Shown: positions 45,782 through 56,801, counted from the first letter of the stretch. The stretch: 64,000 nt of DNA from Talaromyces rugulosus (GCF_013368755.1 NC_049562.1:4154001-4218000); one strand, 5' to 3'. Translations and numbers: made by a program. The notes: generated from the letters alone by a model not told the origin.

Positions 45782-47608
45782 ATGTTTCGAGTTCTTCGAC
45801 ATTTCCCAAAAGGTCATAGAGGGCGATTCCATATCTGCTCGCCATGTTTATATACGATAGCAAGAAGGCAGCTTTCTATCAAATGTCGAGGTATCCAACA
45901 GTATCAACAAGGCTTGATCTCGTCTAGTACTAACAACCCAGCAGGAGCTCCGATTTCCAGAGAGGAACTGTTTCAATACACCAATGGACGCTTTCTTAGC
46001 GATGATAAATTTCAAATTTCAAAGCGTTATGTTCATTTCAACATTGAAGAACTATGTGACGTGATTGCAAATATCTCGCCAGTCAAATCGTCTGTTTCGA
46101 AGATTGAAAAGATGGAGGGTGGTTTTAGCAAGGCATTGCTTATCACAACAGAGGATGCATCGGAGTACATTGTCAAGATACCATGTCCGAATGCAGGGAG
46201 GCCTATGTACTGTACGGCATCGGAAGTCGCTGTGCTAAGGTTCAGTAAGATGGAATCCCTAAAACTTAATTTAACCTGCATCGTTGACCTGTGCCTTATC
46301 TAGTACGAAATCATACAACGATTCCCGTTCCCAAAGTTTTAGCTTGGAGCTCTGATGCATCCAATCCAATTGGCGCAGAATATATCATTATGGAAAAGGT
46401 TCCCGGTGTACAGGTTTTCAAGAAATGGGATGACATGGGCGAGTATAATCGGTTGTCTTTGATCAAGCGTCTCACTCAATGGGAACGTGAACTGTCTGAG
46501 GTTCCATTTCCGGCATATGGCAGTTTATACTATAGGAGTGCTCTGAAAGAGACTGAGCGAATACCACTGGATTCATCTATCGACTCCAAAGGTGAATTCT
46601 GTATAGGTCCTTCTTGTGAACCTTCCTGGCTCCTTCAGTCTCTTCCGGATTTCCAATGTGGCCCGTGTAAGTATTGTCTCTCCTATGTAAGTGGTTATTA
46701 TTGCTTATTGTTTTTGTATAGTGAGAACATTACGCGAAATGGGCGAGTCTTTAATCGACCGCTCAACGTTCAAAGTCAATCAGCGTACTAATACGCAGTG
46801 TCCATCATTTCTACGTGGTTCTACTGAGGTTCATCTTTCACTACTTCACATGGCAAAAATAGCTCTGCCGGCAATAGCAGATAGCCCCAAGTTTTCGGAC
46901 AAAGCTCAACCAATTTTATGGCACACCGATCTCCTCATGGGCAACATATTTGTCTCTGAGAATGACCCAGGAACTGTGACTGGGATAATTGACTGGCAGA
47001 ATACTGTGGTCAATCCCACATTCTTGCAAGTTCGATGGCCCATCTTCCTAACCTCTCCTGAAGAGTATCAGGAAGGCCAAGTAATGCCAGGACTTCCTGC
47101 TGATTTTGAGGAACTGGATGAGGGAGATAAGGAGATGGCACTGTATAACAAAGCGCAAGCAACGTGGACGAAAGCTTATGAAGTCGCGAGTTTCTTGAAC
47201 AATAGAAAGGCTTGGCAAGGGATGCAAATTACTCCAGAATTGAAGGAGATATTCCGCCGTTGTGGGGAGACTTGGGATGAGGGTTTAATACCTCTCCGAG
47301 AAGTCCTAATTGAGATATTTCTCAACCAAGAAGATTTAGGACTTGCATCGGAAAGTTCTCGCTTATCTTTTACTGAAGAACAAATCGCGCAGCACAAACA
47401 GGAATTCGCTATCTACGAAGAATGGCACGATATGCGCAAATTCGCAAAAGAGATGCTGGATACCGACGATGAAGGCTGGGTTTCTCCTGAGCGTGAATTG
47501 GATAAACTCAAGTCTCGGAATAAGATGTTGTTCGAGTACTATGTTACCAAAACCCAGAAATCCTTCGACGAAGTAAAGAGTATGTGGCCATTTCCCCTAG
47601 ATACATAA
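45782..47608 (+). CDS. APH-family phosphotransferase with mitochondrial presequence
   Basis: A protein of 570 residues in three exons (45782-46244, 46304-46666, 46722-47608). The start MFRVLRHFPKGHRGRFHICSPCLYTIARRQLS is basic, consistent with import. The middle carries GGFSKALLITTEDASEYIVKIPCPNAG (nucleotide-binding lysine) and PVPKVLAWSSD. The catalytic loop is WHTDLLMGNIF and the metal-binding loop is GIIDWQNT, both intact, so the kinase-like fold of aminoglycoside phosphotransferase (APH) relatives is present. Fungal members are mostly of unknown substrate; some act on small molecules and some resemble altered inheritance of mitochondria (Aim9) proteins, which share the mitochondrial N-terminus and length. 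I call an Aim9-like protein likely but do not fix it. Confidence 0.84.
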
Positions 47609-48017
47609 AATTCAAAATTATGGTTAAAATATTTCGTTGATCTACAAATTATATCCGTTCATGTAATCCCTGTGGCATTATATTGCTATATATATATTTA
47701 ACTATAAAGCCTATTTGTCGATTAGTAAATTATAAATTATTGTTCTAGGTCAATCAAAAGACAATGGTTTTTGGTATCAACAGCCTTAGGAGCATAGCTC
47801 AGGACCTAAAAATAACCTTGTGATATAATTAGACATTGTGGGTCTTCTTAATGCTAGCATATTAAAATATAAGTAGTGCGTGTTTATAAATATAATGGCA
47901 ATAAGGATTTTAAGTAAAATGGACAACTTCGAGCTAGAGATGACTAATCGGAGCTAAAGCTACAAAGAGACATGTTCATGTTTCAACAATATTTTTCAAC
48001 AATCGCGCCGACATACC
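47609..48017. other. AT-rich intergenic region
   Basis: About 410 bp, strongly AT-rich, with short ta-repeats. No gene recognised. A stretch resembling a tRNA 5' end (ggagcatagctcagg near 47790) lacks the rest of a tRNA. Confidence 0.55.
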
Positions 48018-49509
48018 ATGACTCGCTGCTCGAGAATATCTACGAGGCCTGTGTCATTTTGGATGCCACTTACCTCACGTCGACGTTCAATTCCAGTTTT
48101 CCAATCCCTTTTCCGCCATCGACAGCTCAAATCAGTATACTTCGCGCGACTGGGCTCCACAATGGCCGAGAACCATCGCATCGAGTACAACTGGATCAAG
48201 GGTGTAGAGACACTCGAAAACTATGAGCCAGGGGGGTATCATCCCATCATGGTCGGGGATGTGCTAAATGACAGATATCACATTGCAGACAAACTTGGCT
48301 TTGGCGGCTATTCGACAGTTTGGCTTGCCCTAGATACTCACCTGAAGCGATATGTTGCAGTCAAGGTCAATATAGCAGACTCCTTTCCGCGTGAGACGAA
48401 AGTTCTCAAGGCTTTGTCTGCTCCCTTTCCGCTGTCCTCGCCTGTACACCCCGGGCATGGTCTAGTACCTGTTTTTCTAGATGAATTCAAAGAGCAAGGT
48501 CCTAATGGAGAACATACGTGTTACACAGTGACCCCTGCACAATGAAACCTGAGAGAAATCTCCTTTAGCCGTCTTTTCCCCCTTAAAGTTGCTCGAGCAT
48601 TATCATATGGACTTACACAGGCCGTTGCTTATACACATTCTCAAGGCTATGTCCACGGAGGTTTGTCATACGATTACGACATCTACTTGAGTTTCATACC
48701 AGTAAGCTGACATTCCAAATCTTGTTTATTTAGATATTCATCTAGGCAACGTTTTGGTCAAGCTCCCGTCAAGCTTCGATGACCTTTCCATCAAGCAATT
48801 ATATGAAAAGTATGGTGAGCCCGAGACGGTCCCTGTCACACGATGTGACTGGGAACCATTACCTCCTAATGCCCCATCCAAGGCAGTTGTGCCACTGTTC
48901 CTAGGGAAATATGCAGAGGAGTTCTCATTATCCGACGCGCATCCGGTTCTGAGTGACTTTGGTGAGGCGTTTCCACCCGCTTCGGAAGCTCGTCTTGGGC
49001 AAGACTGCCATACGCCACCCGCGTTTCGAGCTCCAGAAGCCAAATTCGAATCACAGACCCCCCTGGCATATCCCTCAGACATCTGGAGTCTGGCTACGGC
49101 CATCTGGGAGATTGTCGGAATGAAACCCATTTTTAGCACTGATTTCGTGCACGAAGATGAGATAGTGTCGCAACATATCGATGTACTTGGACCTATGCCT
49201 TTGGAATGGTGGCGGCGCTGGGAAGGACGCCCCCGGTTTTTCGACGAGGGTGGGTGTCCAACGGAATCTTACAGAGAAAATAGATGGCCTCCGCTTCAGG
49301 AGTCATTTGAGGTCGGTGTGCAGAAATGGAGACGGAGAGTGGGAGACGAGATTGGGGAAAACGAGAAAGCTGCGTTTCTGGATTTGATGCGCCGAATGCT
49401 GTCATTCCGGCCGAAAGACTGACCGACTGCCGAAGAGGTGCTAAAATCGGAGTGGATGGTCAAATGGGCATTGCCTGATTACGAGCGGAGCTTAAACGAT
49501 TCCTTTTGA
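48018..49509 (+). pseudogene. SRPK-like protein kinase interrupted by two in-frame stops
   Basis: Reading frame 0 from 48018 (or from the family-like ATG at 48162, MAENHRIEYNWIKGVETLENYEPGGYHP) shows a fungal SRPK-type kinase. Its glycine loop is LGFGGYSTVWLA, the lysine is in VAVKVN, the catalytic loop is VHGDIHLGNVLV after a 73-bp intron (48661-48733), DFG is in LSDFGEAF, and APE is in FRAPEAKF. Two stops interrupt it. TGA at 48543-48545 falls between TVTPAQ and NLREISF. A second TGA at 49420-49422 falls between FRPKD and PTAEEVLKSEWMVKW. The frame then continues to a natural stop at 49507-49509. CGA to TGA explains the second, a C-to-T change of the RIP kind. Splicing does not remove either stop in any model I could see. 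It may be a recent pseudogene or, less likely, a read-through gene. Confidence 0.8.
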
Positions 49510-50864
49510 AATGCTTAATATTCAAGATCCATGTAGCAACAGTCATATCAAAGGACCTATGTGCAATTCTGCACCTAAACAGGGTTTAAGACCACAAGTG
49601 ATACATGTAATGGGAAGTGTTAGAAAGTGGATCGGAACGTAGGTATGGTCCATCATACTAAGACGTGTACAGGCAGTTAACTCACCGCAAAATACACAAA
49701 AACGACATGGGCAGGGCAAATGCTATATATTACTAAATCTCAAAGACTACATGATTGCCCCATCGGATAAAGGATTAGCCTCTCGATATGGCCCATGGGT
49801 ACAATAGCCCTAGAGTGGCAGCTTGATGTAGTCATTGAAAATTCCCTGTATATAACACTATAAACTTGAATCCTCCAGCGATTTCACATTGAGAGAACTT
49901 GGGGATGTTATGATTAATAGCAAAAGCCATTTTCTGTTGGAGGCAGCTTATTACCTCTTTATATCTTGCCACTCCTCCCCTCTTAGTGAGAACTTGCATT
50001 GCTGATCACGCCTCTTTTGGCGATAACTTAAGATGGTGAAACTGGTAGGCGGCTAGACATCTAAGTATAGAAATTAAAATCATTTCGTTGGATATTGAAG
50101 ACATGTCAGGAGTGCTTGCTAATTCTCGGCGCTAATAATGTAATAATGGCCCATCTGCAACCGTCTGCGAGTCACTCTCGAACCTTGTGCCTATCTGAGC
50201 AACCATGTCATTGCATGGGCAATAGTCGCTTAATATGCATTCCCTCGTTTAGGTGTCCGGATAGGAAACCCATGAGATTGAAAGTATATGGGATAGCGGT
50301 TACTATGGCTAATCGCCGTGTTGATAGAGAAAAAGAGGCTAGAAGTAGGGCACTGATGTGACGTGCAGAGTCAATATCAAAAGGAGGGGGATTCAGACCC
50401 TCAATGAATGGACAAGAGCCAAGAACTGGCTGCTACTGATGCAGATCCATTGGCTGTCAAAGTCCGTTGTTCTCTGACAAACGCTTAATTCTATTTTTGC
50501 TACAGTTCATTTTCATTATTGGACAGAGCCCAAGATTAAGCCCCGCTGAAATCCTCTGGCGGCCAGAAATATTTTCCAAGTAGATAAAATCTAGATTTAG
50601 ATTAATAATTTTATGAAATATAATATTTTAATTAATAGAACTATTTTCTTATTTTCTATAGATAAATCCTTAATCAATTAGCTATCTAATAAACAACTTG
50701 TAACTAAATATTATTATTCCGTAAAGGACCGCCCTTAGTAAGCAATTGCACCCTTCCAGTTGACACCGGCAATCGTCCCAACCCTTTGAAACTCCTCGTT
50801 TGCCATATTTTTCCGCGAGGGCGATTCAACCGGGAACCCTAGCAATAAGAGAAGAGATGAGACA
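49510..50864. other. Gene-free AT-rich stretch with a strongly AT-rich patch
   Basis: 1.36 kb without a supported gene. The piece from about 50575 to 50720 is roughly 80% A+T, with runs such as taataattttatgaaatat, much more AT-rich than its neighbours. Together with the pseudogene beside it, this suggests decayed or RIP-affected repeated sequence. I found no terminal repeats or transposase fragments. Confidence 0.5.
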
Positions 50865-51794
50865 ATGCGCCTGCAGCCGAGTGTTTTTGGCTCCGCTGTG
50901 CCGATCTTGAATTTCCCAGAGTCGCGTGTCTACCGCTTCCAGTCACCAGCAACTCGCACTGTCCGGTATTCTTCTTTCCACCACATTCATTGCAGACGAT
51001 ATGCATCGATAGCAGAAGACCCATCGCCAGCCGACTTATCCTGGCCTGCAAATTCTTCCTTTACGCCATACGATATCTTCCGCCAAGAACGGACAGCTCC
51101 GTACTCAAAGCGACGATATTACGAGCTAGTCAAGGTTTATCACCCGGATAACCAGCATAACGACCATCCGATACTGAAAAATGTATCAGATGAGGTCAGG
51201 CTACGACGCTACCGTTTGATCGTCACTGCCCACGAAATCCTATCCGACCCGGCCAAACGAGATGCCTACGACAGGGACGGTTCCGGATGGGAGTGCCATC
51301 CAGACCACCCAAACCCGAGAGCATATCCGCAGACATACAGCAAACCCGCCGATTACGATGCCTCGGTATTTCACAATGGGACCTGGGAAGATTGGGAAAG
51401 ATACCATAACCGGCACCAGCCGAAGCAAGTGCAGGTCGTCTCGCACCGAACGTTTATCACATTCATAGTTCTCATCGTCGCCTTTGGGGGCTTTGCGCAA
51501 GCATCGTGGATAACCCAGAATCAGAGCAGTTTCGACCGACGAATCCAGGAAGTTAATATCAAGTCGGCGCGTCTACTCGCAGGGCGTCGCCAGCAGACCG
51601 ATAACCTGCCGTCGGCGGACAAGCGTGTCCAGCAATTTCTCATACAAAGGGATCCGACAAGGTCAGGGTTGAAAGAAGAAGAGGCAGCGGTATATAAAGA
51701 AACACTCGGCCCTGAAAGACTAAGGCTCCCTGCGCCGCAGCCACGCCTTGATGGCCCGGGAAAAGCTGGTAGTTACTCCCAGGGGCCGACATGA
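50865..51794 (+). CDS. Mitochondrial J-domain (DnaJ-type) protein with a membrane helix
   Basis: A 309-residue co-chaperone encoded in one exon. The N-terminus MRLQPSVFGSAVPILNF...RYSSFHHIHCRRYASIAE is a mitochondrial presequence. The J domain covers about residues 65-140: TPYDIF, then ELVKVYHPDNQHND with the HPD motif that stimulates Hsp70, and IVTAHEILSDPAKRDAYDRDG. A single membrane helix, FITFIVLIVAFGGFAQASW, lies near residue 205, and a basic C-terminal tail follows. This matches fungal mitochondrial inner-membrane J proteins of unsettled client. It is the first gene after the AT-rich stretch and reads toward the HSL-type esterase. Confidence 0.88.
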   Translation: MRLQPSVFGSAVPILNFPESRVYRFQSPATRTVRYSSFHHIHCRRYASIAEDPSPADLSWPANSSFTPYDIFRQERTAPYSKRRYYELVKVYHPDNQHNDHPILKNVSDEVRLRRYRLIVTAHEILSDPAKRDAYDRDGSGWECHPDHPNPRAYPQTYSKPADYDASVFHNGTWEDWERYHNRHQPKQVQVVSHRTFITFIVLIVAFGGFAQASWITQNQSSFDRRIQEVNIKSARLLAGRRQQTDNLPSADKRVQQFLIQRDPTRSGLKEEEAAVYKETLGPERLRLPAPQPRLDGPGKAGSYSQGPT

Positions 51795-52151
51795 TGCACC
51801 GAAGATGATATATGGAATGCATACACGTACATACAACTTGGGTGACAGTTAAATATAATATCACTTTTTTTTTCATAAAGAAAGGTCGATCTGATTCAGT
51901 CAAAAGTCGATGATGTCGCCCTCGCCCTTGCATGGCGAAAACTCGGCGCTAACCGAGTTGTGGGCTGTGATTGGCGGCTCAGTGCCGAGGCTCCTATTAC
52001 AAAGAAGTTCTCCTCACCAGAAATCTATTTGTCAGATCCCTTTGTTGGCCATGGCCTTGTCTATTTGACTTCTGCGATATCACGCATACTCTCGTTATTC
52101 TCGAGGTTTCGGTATTTGTGGTGTTGCTGTTGTCCTGGTAGATATCCCGCA
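51795..52151. other. Intergenic region, J-protein to esterase
   Basis: 357 bp. The esterase frame stays open upstream to a GTG at 51960, so an earlier non-ATG or spliced start is possible, but no good ATG lies there. Confidence 0.5.
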
Positions 52152-53697
52152 ATGTCGATTCTGGACAACCGTACAGCATTGCTCAAGGCAATGCTGGTGA
52201 GAATCCCGCTGATTCTTAAAACGCTGGTCTTGCATGGCCTGCATATGTCTCCTGTGTCGGGAAAGCAAGACTTGCGCACGGAAATGACGATAGCAGTCAT
52301 TCGATCATTCATAGACATCTCTACGCCCGTGGGCAAGCAGCAGCGTCAGTCAATGAAAGACCCCGGTATCAAGGGTCCCATGTGGATATCAAAGGTGGAA
52401 TTACCAGCACCAGGCGATGCAGTCCGTGAAGCTGTCATAAATGCCGCCAACCAACTGAAAAACGACGAGTCTCAGACATTTGAAACCCCTCCAGTCCTGT
52501 CTGTGGAGGCCGAATGGACTGGGTATCGCAGTGGCGTTGAAAAGGATGCTCTGCAGCCAGAAATCTCCGAGGAAGAGAAGTATCTCGCTTTAAAGGCAGA
52601 TGCAAAGTCTGATATGGTCATCTTTTACATTCATGGAGGTGCTTTATAGTATGGACTTTGCCAAACCTAGAAATCTATTTTGAACCGATGCTAATCCGTG
52701 TGATAGTCTCATGGACCCGTGCACCCATCGAGTGCCCTTGGCGCATCTCTGCAAGCTTACAGGTGCCAGAGCTCTGTCTGTTCGCTACCGACTAGCTCCT
52801 CAGAACCCATTCCCGGCTGCCCTGGTAGACATTCTCACAGCTTACTTGAGCCTCATCCACCCCCCGCCTGGCTCTTTCCACGAACCTATTCCAGCAAACA
52901 AGATCGTCATTTCTGGCGACTCCGCCGGTGGAAATCTAAGTCTGGCACTATTGCAAACTCTTTTGACTCTCAAAAGATCGGCACCAACGGTACAATTCCA
53001 TGGGAAAGATGTTCCCATAGAGCTACCAGCTGGTCTAGCACTGTCCTCGCCGTGGTGTGATATCACTCGTAGTATGCCCTCTATCCAAAAGAACGCCAAA
53101 TATGACTACATAGACCCTCCCCACGAACCGGTCGAGACACTTTATCACCCGCCACCCCATGACTCGGACGACGTCTGGCCATCGAACCCACCTCGCAGCG
53201 ACATATACTGCAACGCCAGCATGGTGACACACCCACTAGTCTCCCCCCTCGCCTGCCCCAAGGAACTCTGGAAAGACGCACCCCCTATTTTCATCTCTGT
53301 TGGCGAAGAGGGCCTGGCCGACGAAGGCCTCCTGACCGCGCGCAAATTCCATCAAGCCGGCGTGCCGACCATCGTCGATTGGTTCGAAGGGATGCCGCAC
53401 TGCTTCGCACTGATTATGGCCGGCACTGCGGCCACAAAGCTCTTCTTCCAGTCTTATTCTCAGTTCTGTCTGGATGCCGCCGCGGGAGCTATCGATGCTT
53501 CCTCCTCGCGACGTGGAAATGTTGGGGTTGCGACTTTTCATCATTTTGGATGGCACTCAACTAAGCTGGTTCCGCTGGATGAGATTCATGAATTTAGTGA
53601 TCTGGATATTGAGAAAGCACTGCAGCAGAGCAAGGTGAAACGGGTGACTGCGGAAAAGAAACTTATCGAAGAATGGCAGGTCAAGGCGAAACTATAG
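52152..53697 (+). CDS. Alpha/beta hydrolase, hormone-sensitive-lipase (HSL) type esterase
   Basis: A 495-residue esterase/lipase of the HSL family in two exons (52152-52648 and 52707-53697, 58-bp intron). The oxyanion-hole motif is FYIHGGALYLMDP, with the intron falling directly after HGGAL. The nucleophile elbow is ISGDSAGGNLSLAL. The histidine of the triad is in GMPHCFALI and an acid partner lies in VGEEGLADEG. The N-terminal 150 residues have a hydrophobic helix (LLKAMLVRIPLILKTLVLHGL) that may be a membrane-association segment or signal anchor. A longer in-frame start cannot be excluded because the frame extends upstream from GTG at 51960. Substrate unknown; neighbouring genes do not form an obvious pathway with it. 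Confidence 0.88.
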
Positions 53698-54038
53698 GGA
53701 CCGACCACTATTATTATGTATGTTTAGACAAGGGGTTTCCACATATCAATATTGAACATCCTTTTAAATACAAACTGAAATATTCAAACTTGTGCCCTGT
53801 GCCCAGAGCAAATGAACTATCATTGATGCTTGTTTCCAAACATATTAGCTAAGAAAGAACGCCTGTAACTACCAATTCCTAAGCTATGATAATGCAGCAG
53901 ACTAAATAAATCGCACGCCACCCAGAAATCGTAGAAAACGATTAAACAACGTTGAAATATAAGAAAACACCTGTGCCGTGCATGAAGTGAAATTGCGCTA
54001 GAGACCATTTTTCGACGGAAGAATAGAAGAGACTAGTT
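53698..54038. other. Convergent intergenic region
   Basis: 341 bp between the esterase and the 54-kb gene 3' ends. Nothing recognised. Confidence 0.6.
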
Positions 54039-56435
54039 TCACAACGTCTCATCATCATCTATGCTATCAGCACTCTGTCCTTCACTTGCACGTCCATAAA
54101 TTTGATAACCGTCAGCAACTTGTTGCAATGGGGTGGGTAGTGAAATAGATGGGGCCGCAGATGATGTCAACACCGGCGAGTCCTTCTCCGATCGAGACCA
54201 TAACCCCGATATACCGCTTATCCTGTAGCTGTTTCCGATGGCAATTTCGCCTAGAGATAAATTTGTCTCCGATAGGGGGCTGCTGTCATCGACATATCCA
54301 TCCCACAATCCTAGGATCTGAGCAACAAGGCGTATAAAAGCGGTCGAAACGGTGAGTACCGGAGAGAGAATCGTTGCAAGATGGGACCAACGCCACAACA
54401 TTGTTGGGAGGGTCAAGGGGAACTGTGGTGCATCAGGCTGTAGGCAATACCCCTCGCACACCTCAGCAACTGTTGGATGGCAGAATTGATCGCACATGAG
54501 GCATTCAGAAATGTACCAGATGCCAAGGAAAATCAAGGCCCAGCCGATATAAGTCAGACGAAGACGCTGCGAGACGGCAGTTCTGTACCAGAGACGAGGA
54601 ATAGGAATGGCCAGGTAGACGCGCTCGCCACCGTGATTATGTCGCGAGGTTCCGCATGCTTTACAGGGTTTGCCATCTTTATGACTTGAGTGGATTCCAA
54701 TATTAGGCGCAATAGAATCCGCAAGTCCATCGAGACCGGCTTGAGCGTCGTGAACGCTGTGGATGATCGACTGTATTTTGGTACTCAGACGGTCCACGGA
54801 TTGCAAGTATTTCTCCGAGTCCATTTGGCTTTCTTCCAATTCAATTGCCTCGGAATCTTCTTTGATATCATGGTCGTCTAGGTCTCCGAACCGTGAAGGT
54901 TTACCTTCGGAACCATCCATAAGGCCCTGGAGAGAGTTGATCGTGTCGTCTCCTAAATGTAATGGATTGCCGTTTGATTTTGCATCCTCAATGACTGACT
55001 CTAAGGCACTTTTAGGTAGTTTGGGTTTTACAAGCTCTGGACTTGGTTGCTTTGCGACGTTTGCGTCTGGTTTGTGCTCCGGTTTGTGCTCTGGTTTGTG
55101 GGTTGATTTTGTGTCTTTTTCCGTAGGTGTTTTTGTCGAGTCTCTTTTTATCTCGGATCCGGGCTTGCTAGGAGAATCAAGCTCTTTTGTGAAGTCCTCA
55201 TCAATTGTTTGGGCTGGTCGGACAGTAACAGGCGTGTCCACCCAGGCGCCAATCACTACAGGCGTCTTGTCTGGGAGAGGCTGATCATCTAGCTTTTTTG
55301 GCTCAGGAGTGTCAGTCTGTGGAGGGCTTTCTGTGCGAGCTAGCCTGCGAAGCAAGTCGCGAGAATCACTCCGCATAGCTTGTGGTCGATCTGTATACCC
55401 CCCTTTGAATACAACGACCGGGGTGTTGGGAATTGCATCTCCAACTGGGACACTCTCCTTCGTATTCAGCCTATAAAGAGGGCTACGTGACCTGGAAGCG
55501 TCTCTTATGGTTGTTTCTGTCCTTTTTTCAAAACCGTCACCTCGGCGAGGAGTCTTGTCACGAGACAAAGTTCCATTTTGCCTCGCTATCGAGCTCAACC
55601 ATTGTCGATGGTTTTTCGACTTATTTCCCCAACTTTTAGGTACGTTCAATGCAGGCTGCGGGCCGTCGTCAGTCTCATAAACTTTCTCTTCAACAGGTTC
55701 CGCTTCGCGCCTCTGCAGGTCGTCTGCTCTCGTTCCGACACTGGCCCGGCTGAAAATCGGCACTTGACTGGCAGTCGCCTGTCTTAAGCGCTCCTCGTCA
55801 CGCTTATAGGTAGACAAGTTCCCGCGCTGAGAATCGCTTGTAATATCGTTGAGGTAGCTAAAACTGGGCGTTAGGTCGTTGTCGCCGTTCTCAAATTGAG
55901 TTTTCTGGCGATCTCGAGAACCAGAAGACTCCCTTTTTCGCCGTTCCTTGGAGCTTCTTCGAGAGTAACCACCGAGATCATCTTCTGACACCAGATCTGC
56001 CAAGTCATCCGCGTCGTTGATTCTCTGATAGGTTTCCAACAAGTCGGCGGGAGGGGGGCTGTGGGCTTCAGCCAGAGAAGGTAACGAGTGATCGCGTTGT
56101 CGCCTGCTGCTTGGGCTTGGCGTGCGACCACCAATCGAAATAGGCTGGCTGTGTCCTTCGTTGCTATCCATGGCTGTTGCTCGCGACGTTGCCTCGAACG
56201 CGTCTTTCAGTGTCCTGGTTTTGCTGAAACTGGAGCGCGGCCGTACACCATATTTGGAGGATGCGGGAGAAGGAATGCGGGAGTGTTCGGGCTCGAAGAA
56301 GTAGTCGCGGTCCGAGGGAAGCTGCGCCCTGCGAAAGGCAAGAGGAGGAGAGGGGAGCTGCTGTGGTTGTTGCTGTGGTTGTTGCTGCTTGAGGGTACGG
56401 CGCCGAGCAGTCCCACGCTGGTCGAGGGAGGTCAT
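54039..56435 (-). CDS. Conserved fungal membrane-anchored protein, function unknown
   Basis: A 798-residue protein encoded in one exon on the minus strand. Residues 1-570 are hydrophilic and mostly disordered, with a poly-Gln start (KQQQPQQQPQQ), Arg/Ser-rich tracts and a conserved-looking block with PNTPVVVFKGG, SRDLLRRLART and DKTPVVIGAWVDTPVT. A KPEH repeat (HKPEHKPEHKPD) lies at about residue 450. The C-terminal part has a CKACG pair with CGTSRHNHGG, a hydrophobic helix LTYIGWALIFLGIWYIS followed by a Cys-rich lumenal or perinuclear segment (CLMCDQFCHPTVAEVCEGYC) and a second hydrophobic stretch around HLATILSPVLTVSTAFIRL. The 'TPVV..GAWVDTP' block I have seen in Aspergillus proteins of unknown function. 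Nuclear-envelope or spindle-pole localisation has been suggested for related families, but I cannot show it here. Confidence 0.8.
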   Translation of the reverse strand: MTSLDQRGTARRRTLKQQQPQQQPQQLPSPPLAFRRAQLPSDRDYFFEPEHSRIPSPASSKYGVRPRSSFSKTRTLKDAFEATSRATAMDSNEGHSQPISIGGRTPSPSSRRQRDHSLPSLAEAHSPPPADLLETYQRINDADDLADLVSEDDLGGYSRRSSKERRKRESSGSRDRQKTQFENGDNDLTPSFSYLNDITSDSQRGNLSTYKRDEERLRQATASQVPIFSRASVGTRADDLQRREAEPVEEKVYETDDGPQPALNVPKSWGNKSKNHRQWLSSIARQNGTLSRDKTPRRGDGFEKRTETTIRDASRSRSPLYRLNTKESVPVGDAIPNTPVVVFKGGYTDRPQAMRSDSRDLLRRLARTESPPQTDTPEPKKLDDQPLPDKTPVVIGAWVDTPVTVRPAQTIDEDFTKELDSPSKPGSEIKRDSTKTPTEKDTKSTHKPEHKPEHKPDANVAKQPSPELVKPKLPKSALESVIEDAKSNGNPLHLGDDTINSLQGLMDGSEGKPSRFGDLDDHDIKEDSEAIELEESQMDSEKYLQSVDRLSTKIQSIIHSVHDAQAGLDGLADSIAPNIGIHSSHKDGKPCKACGTSRHNHGGERVYLAIPIPRLWYRTAVSQRLRLTYIGWALIFLGIWYISECLMCDQFCHPTVAEVCEGYCLQPDAPQFPLTLPTMLWRWSHLATILSPVLTVSTAFIRLVAQILGLWDGYVDDSSPLSETNLSLGEIAIGNSYRISGISGLWSRSEKDSPVLTSSAAPSISLPTPLQQVADGYQIYGRASEGQSADSIDDDETL

Positions 56436-56801
56436 TCCTAGGCGTTAGGATGCGCAGAGCATAGTCACTGCGCAGAAAAAAACAAAGCAGCCATAAAACA
56501 GACCACTCGAACAAGAGTACACGAGTCACGATAAGGTCGAAGAGGGCGTACAAGTACTGTGATCATCATCGCGATCCATAGATCGCGCCGGCTGTTTGCG
56601 CGGTTTGTCTTGTCCCGAAAGGGAAAGGCGCAAACACGCCGCGATTAGCTTCAACTGACTCGCGGACTAACTACGGAGCTGGTTAGAACTGCATTATTGT
56701 TGGTGCCTGGTGGCTGAAGATAGGAAATCTTGGTAAGATACATAACCCGGCTCTGTTTCCCATCGAATATTCGTTCAATCAACCCACGCTTGCATGTGGC
56801 C
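56436..56801. promoter_or_regulatory. Divergent promoter of the membrane-anchored protein and the alpha/beta hydrolase
   Basis: 366 bp between two divergent starts, with a gcgcgat/gatcgcgc inverted pair around 56571-56590. No assigned element. Confidence 0.4.

Noticed and set aside
47788..47810. tRNA-like start 'gagcatagctcagg'
   Set aside because: No anticodon arm, T-arm (gttcgaatc) or acceptor match follows; not a tRNA.
50095..50361. 88-codon plus-strand ORF in the AT-rich stretch
   Set aside because: No recognisable family or coding character. Considered as a transposon remnant but without terminal repeats or domain, so not reported as a gene.
54763..55284. 173-codon plus-strand ORF
   Set aside because: Antisense to the 798-residue protein; Ser/Gly repeats reflect its KPEH and acidic codons.
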